DNA from: Rhizobium esperanzae
GTDB taxonomy: Bacteria > Pseudomonadota > Alphaproteobacteria > Rhizobiales > Rhizobiaceae
DNA: 64,000 nucleotides
NCBI RefSeq assembly: GCF_014197615.1
Contig: NZ_JACIFY010000002.1
Coordinates: 1-64,000 of the forward strand
Direction: 5' to 3'
Part shown: piece after piece, positions 17,224-27,393 of the stretch
Layout: every line of letters begins with the position of its first letter
Position numbering within the stretch: position 1 is the first letter of the stretch
Program-made: the position numbers and the translations under genes
The notes under the pieces: model-generated
Database searches by the model: none
What the model saw: the letters and a program-made list of their open reading frames with translations, nothing else
Told to the model about the DNA's origin: nothing

Positions 17224-18117
17224 CTATCCTCGATAGCGAAGCGCGTCGACGATGAGACCGAAAGCCGCAGAGGCGTGCCGGCGACTGGGATAATAGAGAT
17301 GGTAGCCGGGAAACGGCGGACACCAGTCTTCGAGCACGCGCACCAGCCGCCCACTCGTTAGATGCGCCTGCACGGCGTCCTCCGGCAGATATGCCAGTCC
17401 CGCCCCGGCGAGCACCGCATTCAGCCTGAGCGCGATATTGTTGAAGGTCAATTGTCCCTCGACGCGAACCTTCAACTCGTGCCCGTCCCGCTCGAATTCC
17501 CATGCATAGACGCTGCCATAGGTGGGCAGGCGCAGATTGATGCAATTATGCTCGGTAAGATCCTGCGGCGTCAGCGGTTTCTGGCGTCTTTCGAAATAAG
17601 CGGGTGCACCGACCACAGCCATGCGCATGTCGGGACCGATGCGCACCGCAATCATGTCCTTCGCCACCTGCTCCCCCAGCCGCACGCCCGCATCGTAGCG
17701 CTCCGCGACGATGTCGGTCAGGCCGTAGTCGACGATGATCTCGACATTGATCTCGGGATAATCGGGCAGGAGCTTTTCCAGGGCGGGCCAGAGGATCGCA
17801 TCCGCTGCATGTTCGCCGGCATTGATGCGGATGGTGCCAGCCGGCTTTTCCCGAAACGCGCTCAAGGCGGCAAGCTCGGTCTCGATCTCGTCGAGCCGCG
17901 GACCGATGCTGAGAAGCAGGCGTTGACCGGCCTCCGTTGGGGAGACGCTGCGCGTCGTGCGTGTCAGCAATCGCAATCCAAGCCGCTCCTCGAGCCCCCG
18001 GATAGTATGACTGAGCGCCGATTGCGACACACCGAGCCTCGCCGCCGCCTTCGTGAAACTCTGGGCGCGGGCAACGGCAAGGAAAGCGATCAGGTCATTG
18101 ACGGCAGGACGCGGCAT
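17224..18117 (-). CDS. LysR-family transcriptional regulator
   Basis: This 297-aa protein has the N-terminal winged HTH (AFLAVARAQSFTKAAARLGVSQSALSHTIRGLEERLG) and a periplasmic-binding-like effector domain. The start MPRPAVND at 18117 fits the family; a longer upstream reading adds 13 unrelated residues. It is transcribed divergently from the cupin and aldo-keto reductase genes, the usual layout for a LysR regulator and its targets, so it probably controls that pair. The effector is unknown. Confidence 0.88.
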   Translation of the reverse strand: MPRPAVNDLIAFLAVARAQSFTKAAARLGVSQSALSHTIRGLEERLGLRLLTRTTRSVSPTEAGQRLLLSIGPRLDEIETELAALSAFREKPAGTIRINAGEHAADAILWPALEKLLPDYPEINVEIIVDYGLTDIVAERYDAGVRLGEQVAKDMIAVRIGPDMRMAVVGAPAYFERRQKPLTPQDLTEHNCINLRLPTYGSVYAWEFERDGHELKVRVEGQLTFNNIALRLNAVLAGAGLAYLPEDAVQAHLTSGRLVRVLEDWCPPFPGYHLYYPSRRHASAAFGLIVDALRYRG

Positions 18118-18261
18118 TGATGAAACTTTCTCATAGGTCCTTGCCACGATTACCATCTAATCCTGAGCAAAGGCACGCGCTAAATATCCTGTCATCGGAG
18201 GACGAAGATCCGCTGCGGGCGGACGAACCGTTCCACACATTCAGACAAGGAAAGAACGATC

Positions 18262-19660
<1,399 letters not shown>

Positions 19661-19708
19661 GAAGAGAAACGGCCGCCTTCGTTGGCGGTCGCTTCTTCAC
19701 TAAGCGCA

Positions 19709-20344
19709 TCATCGTCGCGGCGCCGGCGCATTCTCCCGGAAAGCCGGGATCGCCTCAAGCCTGCCGACAATCTCCGCGATATTTGGCCATCGGGCGAGAT
19801 CGAAGCCCATGCGTCGAGCGCTGATTGCCTGCGGGAAGAGGAAAATATCGGCAAGACCAGGCCGGTCCCCGACGGCGAAGGCGCCTTGCCTGCGGCCGGC
19901 GATCATCGTCTCCACTGCGGCCATTCCCTCGCCGACCCAGTGACGGCTCCAGGCGGCAATGGCATCGGCATCGGCCTGGAAGACCGATTTGAGATGCAGG
20001 CCGATGCGCGGCGGCAGCAGAGCATGGATTTCGGCTGCGATCGCCAGCGCGATCGACCGCGCCAACGCCCTGCCCTCCGCCGTATCGGGCAGCAGCGGCG
20101 GTTGCGGCTGGATCTCGTCGAGATATTCGACGATCGCCAGCGACTGGGTGATGAGGATACCGTCATCCGTCAGCAAGGCCGGCACCAGCCCTTGCGGATT
20201 GACGCTGCGATATCCGGCCTGCCGGCTCTCGGCCTCTTCGCCGAGGATGGTGACCGGCAGCGCCTCGGCGGTCAGCCCCTTCAGGGCGAGCGCGATCCGC
20301 ACTCTTGAGGTCGCCGAGGAAATTTCGTTCTGATAGAGCTTCAC
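19709..20344 (-). CDS. glutathione S-transferase, zeta/maleylacetoacetate isomerase-like
   Basis: This 211-aa soluble GST has an N-terminal thioredoxin-like domain with SSATSRVRIALALKG, close to the SSCSxRVRIAL signature of zeta-class enzymes, and the cis-Pro region NPQGLVPALL. A C-terminal helical domain follows. It may isomerise maleylacetoacetate in tyrosine breakdown, but no hmgA or fahA neighbour is present, so a stress GST is equally likely. It starts at a GTG that overlaps (GTGA) the stop of a 50-aa small gene upstream, suggesting coupled translation. Confidence 0.83.
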   Translation of the reverse strand: MKLYQNEISSATSRVRIALALKGLTAEALPVTILGEEAESRQAGYRSVNPQGLVPALLTDDGILITQSLAIVEYLDEIQPQPPLLPDTAEGRALARSIALAIAAEIHALLPPRIGLHLKSVFQADADAIAAWSRHWVGEGMAAVETMIAGRRQGAFAVGDRPGLADIFLFPQAISARRMGFDLARWPNIAEIVGRLEAIPAFRENAPAPRR

Positions 20345-20493
20345 TGTCGTTCTCCCTGATCGCCTGAAGAGGAAACCGTCGACGCCGCCGTGACGAGGCC
20401 GGCGAGCGGCGAAGGCTCCCGCGAACTTACGTCGTAGATGCAGGGCGCAGCGAAAACCACCGCCCCCAGAATGCAGATGATCGCCAATTTCAT
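20341..20493 (-). CDS. small membrane/secreted peptide upstream of GST (50 aa)
   Basis: A short gene, easily missed, starts at an ATG with a strong GGAGGA site 4 bases upstream (GGAGGATTTGATG). It encodes MKLAIICILGAVVFAAP followed by a Cys and a polar tail of about 30 residues. The N-terminus looks like a signal peptide or single membrane helix. Its TGA overlaps the GTG start of the GST gene by the GTGA arrangement, which supports real translation. I do not recognise a family. It could be a leader or coupling peptide rather than a functional protein. Confidence 0.6.
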   Translation of the reverse strand: MKLAIICILGAVVFAAPCIYDVSSREPSPLAGLVTAASTVSSSGDQGERQ

Positions 20494-20581
20494 CAAATCC
20501 TCCGACGAGCGAGACCGGTAGGCCTCGCCCTTGTTGTTTCGATCCTGCTTACCGGCAGCCTTCTGTCAGCAGTTGCGCCGG

Positions 20582-20998
20582 TCAGGCGACGATCAAGTCG
20601 ACGTCGATATTGCCGCGCGTCGCCTTCGAATAGGGGCAGGTCTGATGGGCTTCCTCGATGATCGCCTTCGCAACATCAGCTTCGATCCCAGGCATGCTGA
20701 CCTTCAGCCGGGCCTGCAGGAAATAGCCGCCATCGCCTGATCCGAGATCGACCTCCGCGTCGACGGCAAGATCGGCAGGCAGCTTGACCTTCCGGTTGGC
20801 GGCCGCGAAGCTGATCGCGCCGATAAAGCAAGCCGACCAGCCGGCCGCAAAAAGCTGTTCGGGGTTGGTGCCGGCGCGGCTGCTGCCGGGAGGCGACAGC
20901 TTGATATCAAGTTCGCCGTCGTCGCTTCGTGAAGCACCTTCGCGGCCGCCTGTGGTGCGGGTCTTACCGGTATAGAGAACCTTGTCGATCTTCGTCAT
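20582..20998 (-). CDS. ohr: organic hydroperoxide resistance protein Ohr (OsmC family)
   Basis: This 138-aa thiol peroxidase reduces organic and fatty-acid hydroperoxides. Both catalytic Cys residues are present, at about 57 (GWSACFIGA) and 121 (HQTCPYSKATRGNI), together with the N-terminal YTGKTRTTGGREG motif. The ATG at 20998 (MTKIDKV) is the normal family start; the frame also stays open far upstream by chance. The MarR-type partner ohrR is not adjacent; a two-component system lies upstream instead. Expression is probably peroxide-induced. Confidence 0.93.
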   Translation of the reverse strand: MTKIDKVLYTGKTRTTGGREGASRSDDGELDIKLSPPGSSRAGTNPEQLFAAGWSACFIGAISFAAANRKVKLPADLAVDAEVDLGSGDGGYFLQARLKVSMPGIEADVAKAIIEEAHQTCPYSKATRGNIDVDLIVA

Positions 20999-21178
20999 GG
21001 AACACTCCTTGTGTTGTGTCGCTTTCAGCGACTGGCCGCCAGTGTGCGGCCGGTCACCACAGGCGACTGGGTTGACGGAGTGTGGTTTGACCGGCTGATA
21101 TTTCGGGCATGTTTCCGGAATTGGCCGAAATGTCACAGAATGTAGCATCCGCCATCCAGGACATTTTCCTATACAAAA

Positions 21179-21198
21179 CCGCCGGAAATTTCCGGCGG
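21179..21198 (-). terminator. hairpin terminator of the sensor/regulator operon
   Basis: A perfect 20-bp palindrome, with arms CCGCCGGAAA and TTTCCGGCGG, lies 9 bases after the histidine kinase stop. On the minus strand it is followed by TTTTG. The position and T-run fit an intrinsic terminator for the two-component operon. Confidence 0.65.
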
Positions 21199-21207
21199 CC
21201 CCAATCG

Positions 21208-22530
21208 TCACCGAAGGGTGACTTCTGCCACCAGGCCGCCGCCGGCGCGATTGTAGAGGCGCAGCGACCCGCCAATCTTGGCCGTCAGCTGCTGGGCGAT
21301 CGCAAGGCCGAGACCCGTGCCGCCGGTCTCCCGGTTGCGGGACTGCTCCAGCCGGAAGAAAGGCTGCATCGCGGCTTCGAGCATGTCGTCGGGAATTCCA
21401 GGCCCCCGATCCATCACGGTGATCACCACATGATTTTCCGCGTTGTGCCCGACGCCGATTTCGGCGGCACCGGCAAACTTCAACGCATTGTCGATGAAAT
21501 TCGACAGGATGCGGCGAAGGGCATGCGGCTTGGTCAAGGCAGCGCCTTGAACCAGCCCGACAACTGTCACCGCCTTTCCGGTGTCCTGATAGTCGTAAGC
21601 TATGCTGTCGATAAACGATGCAAGATCGATGCGGGCATTCTTCTCGCCGCTGCCGTGGGCGCTGCGCGCATAGGCTATGCCGTCCTGGACGAGGCGCTGG
21701 ATCTCGCCGATATCGTGCACCAGCTTCTCCTTCCCAGGCGAATCCTCCGCCATGTCGGCGCGCAGTCGCATGCGGGTGATCGGCGTCTGCAGGTCGTGCG
21801 AAATCGCCGCCAGGATCTGCACCCGCTCTTCGAGGTAATGGGCGATCCTCTCCCGCATCGCATTGAATGCCCTCGCTGCATGCGCGACCTCGCTCGGACC
21901 CGCCTCGCTCAAGGCAGGACCATCCTTGTTTGGGTCGAGGGCATCGGCAGCGGCGGCAAGCGCGCCGAGCGGCCGGATCGCCTGGCGCACGGCAAACCAA
22001 GTACAGAGGATGAGGAGAAGCATCTGGATGACGAAAACATAGGGCAGCCATGCGGCGATCGGCATAACGCCTTTCGGCGTGACGTCGATCGTCAGCGGGC
22101 TTCCGTCGCTCAGCGTCAGATGCGCCTGCAATCGGTTCACCTCACCCGGAATCCGTTCGATGTTGATCGGAAATCGGTGGCCGACGGCCTCCTCGATCTT
22201 GCCCGATATCTCCGCGCCTTTGCTTGACGTGTCGGGCACGCCGGGAAGGCCCGTCCCGAGCACGAAGCGGTAATTGCCACGGCTCAGCCGATCCAGGAGA
22301 TCGCCGCGTTCGCCGGGCGGAAGCCGGTCGAGAACGGCAATCGATGTTGCGACGTCATTCTCCAGCGTGCCCAGCATCATCGCTTTGGCTGACATCGTGC
22401 GCTCCATGTAGAGCACGCTGAAGGACAGCCCATAGGCAAGGGCGAGACCGATCAGCAGGATGAGGAAGATCCGCGACCGCAACGTCCTCGGCCACGCCAG
22501 GCTCGAAAACAGGGGGATCCCCGCCCTCAT
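21208..22530 (-). CDS. EnvZ-like sensor histidine kinase
   Basis: This 440-aa inner-membrane kinase has two membrane segments (about residues 20-42 and 170-190) around a periplasmic domain of about 130 residues. HAMP, a HisKA domain with the phospho-His in AAISHDLQTPITRMR and an HATPase domain (NFIDNALKFAG, DRGPGIPD, GGTGLGLAIAQQL) follow. Its ATG overlaps the stop of the response regulator (ATGA), so they form one operon. The stimulus is unknown; neighbouring ohr, hydrolase and dipZ genes suggest envelope or redox stress. Confidence 0.92.
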   Translation of the reverse strand: MRAGIPLFSSLAWPRTLRSRIFLILLIGLALAYGLSFSVLYMERTMSAKAMMLGTLENDVATSIAVLDRLPPGERGDLLDRLSRGNYRFVLGTGLPGVPDTSSKGAEISGKIEEAVGHRFPINIERIPGEVNRLQAHLTLSDGSPLTIDVTPKGVMPIAAWLPYVFVIQMLLLILCTWFAVRQAIRPLGALAAAADALDPNKDGPALSEAGPSEVAHAARAFNAMRERIAHYLEERVQILAAISHDLQTPITRMRLRADMAEDSPGKEKLVHDIGEIQRLVQDGIAYARSAHGSGEKNARIDLASFIDSIAYDYQDTGKAVTVVGLVQGAALTKPHALRRILSNFIDNALKFAGAAEIGVGHNAENHVVITVMDRGPGIPDDMLEAAMQPFFRLEQSRNRETGGTGLGLAIAQQLTAKIGGSLRLYNRAGGGLVAEVTLR

Positions 22531-23267
22531 TGGCGCAGCTCCGTGATTTCGACCGGAACGGAAAAGACATAGCCTTCGCTGCGCACCGTCTTGATGTAGG
22601 TCGGTTCCCGTGCGTCGTCTCCCAGCCGCTGGCGCAGGCGGCTGACCAGGAGATCAATCGAGCGATCGAAGAGGTCGGCATCGCGGCCCTGCGTCAGGCT
22701 CAGCAACTGATCGCGATTGAGCACCCGCTGCGGGTGATCGATGAAGACTCGAAGCAAGCGGTATTCGGCGCCGCTGAGCGCAATCGCGGTCCCCTCCTTG
22801 TCGAGAAGATGGCGGGCGACCGCGTCGAGCCGCCAGTCGCCGAAAGTCAGCAACTGTCCGGCCTCGCTGATCTGCAGGTTCGGCGGCAGCATGCGCGTGC
22901 GCCGCAGCACCGCCTTGATGCGGGCAAGCAGCTCGCGCGCGGCGAAGGGCTTGGCGAGATAGTCGTCGGCGCCCATCTCAAGCCCCAGGATCCGGTCCAT
23001 CTCGTCGGTGCGGGCCGTCAGCATCAGGATTGGGATCGCCTTGTGCCGGCCGGCGCGCAGTTCGCGGCACAGCACCAGCCCGTCGTCGCCGGGCATCATC
23101 ACGTCGAGCACGATCAGGTCGACGGCATTGGCTTCGAGAAAGCTGCGCATCTGGCGCCCGTCCGCGGCAATGCTGGTTCTCAGGCCGTTCTTCTGCAGAT
23201 AGCCCGAAACCAGCTCGCGGATTTCGCGATCGTCGTCGACGACCAGGATGTGATCGACATGATCCAT
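22527..23267 (-). CDS. OmpR-family response regulator
   Basis: This 246-aa protein has a receiver domain (ILVVDDDREIRELVSG, phospho-Asp in DLIVLDVMMPGDDG, Lys in LAKPF) followed by a winged-helix DNA-binding domain (LLSLTQGRDADLFDRSIDLLVSRLRQRL). The start at MDHVDHIL is chosen because it fits the family length. It is the first gene of a two-gene operon with the EnvZ-like kinase. The paired TGTATC repeats in the nearby hydrolase/dipZ promoter are good candidates for its binding sites. Confidence 0.93.
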   Translation of the reverse strand: MDHVDHILVVDDDREIRELVSGYLQKNGLRTSIAADGRQMRSFLEANAVDLIVLDVMMPGDDGLVLCRELRAGRHKAIPILMLTARTDEMDRILGLEMGADDYLAKPFAARELLARIKAVLRRTRMLPPNLQISEAGQLLTFGDWRLDAVARHLLDKEGTAIALSGAEYRLLRVFIDHPQRVLNRDQLLSLTQGRDADLFDRSIDLLVSRLRQRLGDDAREPTYIKTVRSEGYVFSVPVEITELRQ

Positions 23268-23357
23268 ATGTCCCTGTTCCCTTACCGATAGAAGCGGCCC
23301 CGACCTACGCATATTCGGCCGGCCGGAGCAACGAAGCTCTGCGGCCGGCCTCGTCGA

Positions 23358-24404
23358 TCAGAAGCGGTCGACGTCGATGACCGCCTGCGCAAAGGCCTGC
23401 GGCGCCTCCTGCGGCAGGTTGTGGCCGATGCCGCCGCCGATCGTGCGATGCTCGTATCTGCCGGAGAATTTTCCGGCATAGGCGGAGGGTTCGGGATGCG
23501 GCGCACCATTCGCATCGCCCTCCATGGTAATGGTCGGCACCGAAATCATCGGTGCTGCAGCAAGCGTTTCCTCATAGGCATCATACTTGGCCTCGCCTTC
23601 GGCAAGTCCCAGGCGCCAGCGATAATTGTGGATGACGATGTCGACATGGTCGGGATTGTCGAAGGCCGCCGCCGATCTGTCGAATGTCGCATCGTCGAAA
23701 TTCCACTTCGGCGAGGCCGTCTGCCAGATGAGCTTTGCGAAATCGTGCCGGTTGCTCTCATAGCCGAGGCGTCCGCGCTCAGTGGCGAAATAGAACTGAT
23801 ACCACCATGCAAGTTCGGCCTTCGGCGAAAGCGGCTTTTGGTTGGCCTCCTGGCTGCCGATCAGATAGCCGCTCACCGAGACCATCGCCTTGCAGCGCTC
23901 CGGCCACAGCGCGGCCATGATATTGGCAGTCCGCCCGCCCCAATCGTAGCCCGCGATCACGGCTTTCTCGACATCGAGCGCGTCGAGCAGAGCGATCATG
24001 TCGGCGGCGAGCGCCGATGGCTGGCCGTTGCGAACGGTCTTGTCGTCGAGGAAGCGAGTGGTGCCGTAGCCGCGCAGATAAGGCACGATCACCCTGTAGC
24101 CGGCCGAGGCAAGCAAGGGCGCAACGTCGACGAAACTATAGATGTCGTAGGGCCAGCCATGCAGCAGCAGCACGACCGGGCCGTCCGCCTTCCCCGCCTC
24201 GGCATAACCGATATCGAGCACACCTGCCTTGCTCTGCTTCAGCGTTTCGAACGACGTGTTGGTTCCGGCCTTCACGTCGGCCGGGGATGCGGCGGGCGAC
24301 GACTGAGCGGCGGCAAGGCCGGCCACGCCGAATTCGGCCGCGGCGAGGGCAACGGCGGTCATGCCGAAGAAACGGCGGCGGTGATGGTTGATTTGCTCTG
24401 ACAT
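23358..24404 (-). CDS. exported alpha/beta hydrolase (epoxide hydrolase/haloalkane dehalogenase-like)
   Basis: This 348-aa protein begins with a twin-arginine-like leader (HHRRRFFGMTAVALAAAEFGVAGLAA), so it is probably exported folded. The alpha/beta hydrolase core has the HGWPYD oxyanion segment and a nucleophile elbow AGYDWGGRT with Asp as nucleophile, as in epoxide hydrolases and dehalogenases. A late His lies in IGGGIGHNLPQEAP. GGAGAG precedes the ATG. It is divergent from dipZ and shares its promoter region. The substrate is unknown. Confidence 0.87.
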   Translation of the reverse strand: MSEQINHHRRRFFGMTAVALAAAEFGVAGLAAAQSSPAASPADVKAGTNTSFETLKQSKAGVLDIGYAEAGKADGPVVLLLHGWPYDIYSFVDVAPLLASAGYRVIVPYLRGYGTTRFLDDKTVRNGQPSALAADMIALLDALDVEKAVIAGYDWGGRTANIMAALWPERCKAMVSVSGYLIGSQEANQKPLSPKAELAWWYQFYFATERGRLGYESNRHDFAKLIWQTASPKWNFDDATFDRSAAAFDNPDHVDIVIHNYRWRLGLAEGEAKYDAYEETLAAAPMISVPTITMEGDANGAPHPEPSAYAGKFSGRYEHRTIGGGIGHNLPQEAPQAFAQAVIDVDRF

Positions 24405-24450
24405 CGGTCTCTCCTGTCGAATGATCACGGTGCTGATGTGACCTTGCGCT

Positions 24451-24603
24451 TGTATCCCCCATATGTCGCAAGCCATCGGTTTTGCATGCGGATGTAGCTT
24501 CCGGCCGCCGGGATACATTCTGATACAATCCCGCCCTCCCGGCAAAGCATCGGTATCGGACCGCAATCCGAAGCAGTGACGCCAGCTTGTATCGCTTTGT
24601 ATC
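24451..24603. promoter_or_regulatory. array of TGTATC/GATACA repeats in divergent promoter
   Basis: The 342-bp region between the hydrolase and dipZ (24405-24746) contains TGTATC motifs. A pair on the minus strand (24512-24517 and 24522-24527) and a pair on the plus strand (24588-24593 and 24598-24603) are each spaced exactly 10 bp. A single copy lies at 24451-24456, and looser GTATC/GATAC copies lie between and after. Direct repeats at one helical turn are typical of OmpR-type regulators, and one is encoded next door. Confidence 0.55.
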
Positions 24604-24746
24604 GCCCGCGCCGGTCCGCAACACTTCGGTACATTTTGCCGCCAAACCGGACACATCAAGGATACGTCCACCCGGCCATATCCCCGCCGTTGCTGGTTCA
24701 GGCCCATCGCCGTCCAGAGCCCGATCAATCGGTTTCAAAGGAAACG

Positions 24747-26519
24747 ATGATGACACTTCTGATCATTGCCTATCTCGGGGGCGCGCTGACGATCCTCAGC
24801 CCGTGCATCCTGCCCATCCTCCCCTTCGTCTTCGCCCGTGCCGGACAGCCCTTCGTCAGGAGCACGTTGCCGATGCTTGTCGGCATGGCGGCGACCTTCG
24901 CCCTTGTCGCCACCCTTGCCGCAGTCGGCGGCAGTTGGGCCATCCGCGCCAATGAATATGGCCGCCTTGCCGCAATCGTCCTGCTGGCGCTCTTCGGCGC
25001 GAGCCTGCTTTCGCCGCGCTTTGCAAGCACGCTTGCCCGGCCGATCGTCGATCTCGGCAACAACCTCATGAACGCCAACAGTGGCGGACGCTCCGCCCCA
25101 ACGATCAAGAGCGCCACTATTCTCGGCATCGCCACCGGACTGCTCTGGGCGCCCTGCGCCGGGCCGATCCTCGGCTTGGTTCTGACCGGCGCCGCCTTGC
25201 AGGGCGCCAACCTGCAAACGACCTTCCTGCTGATTGCCTATGCCGCCGGCGCCGCAACCTCGCTTGCCGTCGCCCTGCTTGTCGGCGGCAGCATATTCGC
25301 CGCCATGAAACGCTCCCTCGGCTTCGGCGACCGCATCCGTCAGGCGCTCGGCGCAGCCGTCCTGGCCGGCGTCGCCGTCATCGCGCTCGGCCTGGACACC
25401 AGCCTGCTGGCACGGCTGTCCTATGCCAGCACCGCATCGCTGGAACAGGCCGTGCTCGACAGGCTGCATGCCAAGCCCGCCGCCGGCGCAACTTCCGAGG
25501 TCGCCGGCAGCGATGTGATGATTGCCGATGCGAAGAAACCGTTCCGCGCCGATTTGCCCGTCGAAGGTTTTGCGCCTTCACTCGATGGCGCCGTCGAGTG
25601 GCTGAATTCCAAACCGCTGACCACGGAGCAACTGCGTGGCAAGGTGGTGCTCGTCGATTTCTGGACGTATTCCTGCATCAACTGCATTCGGACGATCCCC
25701 TATGTCAGGGCCTGGGCGGAAAAATATGCCGATCAGGGTCTCGTCGTGATCGGCGTCCATGCTCCGGAATTTGCCTTCGAAAAGAAGATCGACAACGTCA
25801 GGAAGGCGGTCGGCGACTTCAAGCTCGCTTATCCCGTTGCCATCGACAATGACTACAAAATCTGGCGCGCCTTCGAAAACAGCTACTGGCCTGCCGCCTA
25901 TCTGATCGATGCCAAGGGCCAGATCCGCTACCACCATTTCGGCGAAGGCAATTATGGCAGGACCGAGAAGGCCATTCAGGACCTGCTGCGCGAGGCCGGC
26001 AGTGAAATGGCGGCAAGCGCGCTGGTCACGCCCGATGCGAAGGGCGTGGAAGCCGGCCCCGACCTCGGCAACATCCGCTCCGGCGAGACATATCTCGGCT
26101 ATGAGCAGACGGCGAATTTCGCCTCTCCCGAAGGCCTGCAAGCCGACGCCCCACACACCTATTCGATCGCCGAACCAGGCCTCAATGGATGGGGCTTGTC
26201 GGGAACCTGGACTGTCGGCAAGGATCAGGCGACGCTCGATCAGCCTGGCGGCGGCATCGCCTACCGCTTCAGCGCCCGCGACCTGCATCTCGTTCTCGGG
26301 CCCGGTGCCGACGGCAAACCGATCCGCTTCCAGGTAACGGTCGACGGCAAGGCACCCGGGCCGGACCATGGCTCCGACATCGATGCCGATGGCAACGGCA
26401 CAGTGACGGCAACAAGGCTCTACCAGCTCGTCCGCCAGTCCGGCACCGTCGCCGCCCGCAACTTCGAGATCCGTTTTCTCGATCCCGGCGTCCAGGCCTA
26501 CGCCTTCACATTCGGTTGA
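24747..26519 (+). CDS. DipZ-type protein: CcdA membrane domain fused to TlpA-like thioredoxin
   Basis: This 590-aa membrane protein starts with a CcdA-type electron-transfer domain of six or so helices. Conserved Cys lie in LSPCILPILPF and WAPCAGPILG. A periplasmic thioredoxin/TlpA domain follows (about residues 275-420) with the motif SCINCIRT (CxxC), and a C-terminal beta-rich domain of about 150 residues typical of DipZ. It probably moves reducing power from the cytoplasm to periplasmic targets. The first ATG of an ATGATG pair follows AAAGGAAACG. It is divergent from the exported hydrolase and followed by a second exported hydrolase. Confidence 0.9.
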   Translation: MMTLLIIAYLGGALTILSPCILPILPFVFARAGQPFVRSTLPMLVGMAATFALVATLAAVGGSWAIRANEYGRLAAIVLLALFGASLLSPRFASTLARPIVDLGNNLMNANSGGRSAPTIKSATILGIATGLLWAPCAGPILGLVLTGAALQGANLQTTFLLIAYAAGAATSLAVALLVGGSIFAAMKRSLGFGDRIRQALGAAVLAGVAVIALGLDTSLLARLSYASTASLEQAVLDRLHAKPAAGATSEVAGSDVMIADAKKPFRADLPVEGFAPSLDGAVEWLNSKPLTTEQLRGKVVLVDFWTYSCINCIRTIPYVRAWAEKYADQGLVVIGVHAPEFAFEKKIDNVRKAVGDFKLAYPVAIDNDYKIWRAFENSYWPAAYLIDAKGQIRYHHFGEGNYGRTEKAIQDLLREAGSEMAASALVTPDAKGVEAGPDLGNIRSGETYLGYEQTANFASPEGLQADAPHTYSIAEPGLNGWGLSGTWTVGKDQATLDQPGGGIAYRFSARDLHLVLGPGADGKPIRFQVTVDGKAPGPDHGSDIDADGNGTVTATRLYQLVRQSGTVAARNFEIRFLDPGVQAYAFTFG

Positions 26520-26574
26520 ACCTGAAGGGCGGCAATATCCCGATCCTCAACAACGACCAAAGGAGTGATAGTCC

Positions 26575-27333
26575 ATGAACAAACGTCTTCTTTTCACCGC
26601 AGCCCTCGCCTTCGCTACCACTGCCACCGCCTTCACAGCTGAGGCTGCCGCGGTGAAGAACATCGTCATCGTCCACGGTGCGCTCGCCGACGGCTCGGGA
26701 TGGCGCAAGGCGACGGAGATTCTCGAAAAGCGCGGCTTCAACGTCACCATCGTCCAGGAGCCCCTCACCTCGCTGGTGGAGGACGTTGCGGCGACGAAGC
26801 GGGTTCTCGACCTCCAGGAAGGAGCGGTCCTCCTCGTCGGCCACAGCTATGGCGGTATGGTTATCACCGAAGCCGGTAACGACCCCAATGTCGCAGGCCT
26901 CGTCTATGTCGCGGCCTTCCAGCCCGACAAGGGCGAAAGCCTGTTGAACCTCGCCAGTTCGAAGCCCGCCGGCAGCATGGATATCAAGGAAACGAAGGAC
27001 GGCGAGTATCTCTATCTCGACCCGGGCGCCTTCGCCGCGGATTTCGCCGCCGACCTACCAAAAGCCGAAGCCGACTTCCTGGCGAGATCGCAGGTCTTCG
27101 CCTCGAAACAGGCATTCGCCGCCAAGATCACCGAGCCGGCATGGCGCACGAAGCGCAGTTGGTCGATCGTCGCCACGGAAGACCGCTCCATCAACCCCGG
27201 GCTCGAGCGCGACATGGCAAAACGAGCCGGCAGCGAAGTAACCGAGATCAAAGCCAGCCACGCCGTCTTCGCGTCCCAGCCGGAGAAGGTCGCCGACGCC
27301 ATCGAAAAAGCCGCCAACAAAGCCGGCGATTAG
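26575..27333 (+). CDS. exported alpha/beta hydrolase
   Basis: This 252-aa protein has a signal peptide (MNKRLLFTAALAFATTATAFTAEA) followed by a small alpha/beta hydrolase domain. It has IVIVHGALADGSGW, a nucleophile elbow GHSYGGMV (Ser) and the late acid/His region ATEDRSINP...ASHAVFASQP. It resembles the salicylate esterase/YdeN-like plant-type hydrolases found in many rhizobia. AGGAGTGATAGTCC precedes the ATG. It lies 55 bp after dipZ in the same direction, so it is probably co-transcribed. Confidence 0.88.
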   Translation: MNKRLLFTAALAFATTATAFTAEAAAVKNIVIVHGALADGSGWRKATEILEKRGFNVTIVQEPLTSLVEDVAATKRVLDLQEGAVLLVGHSYGGMVITEAGNDPNVAGLVYVAAFQPDKGESLLNLASSKPAGSMDIKETKDGEYLYLDPGAFAADFAADLPKAEADFLARSQVFASKQAFAAKITEPAWRTKRSWSIVATEDRSINPGLERDMAKRAGSEVTEIKASHAVFASQPEKVADAIEKAANKAGD

Positions 27334-27393
27334 TAGTCGGATGGCGACGGACGAATTGCCCCTCTCCACAAAATGGAGAGGGGCAAGACATCT

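Noticed and set aside
20999..22051. Long upstream in-frame extension of the Ohr gene
   Set aside because: It runs through the two-component kinase gene in another frame. The Ohr family begins at MTKIDKV, which is preceded by a suitable start.
24576..24746. 57-residue extension of DipZ
   Set aside because: It is basic and polar without a membrane segment and covers the divergent promoter repeats; the ATG at 24747 follows a good ribosome site and starts directly with the first membrane helix.
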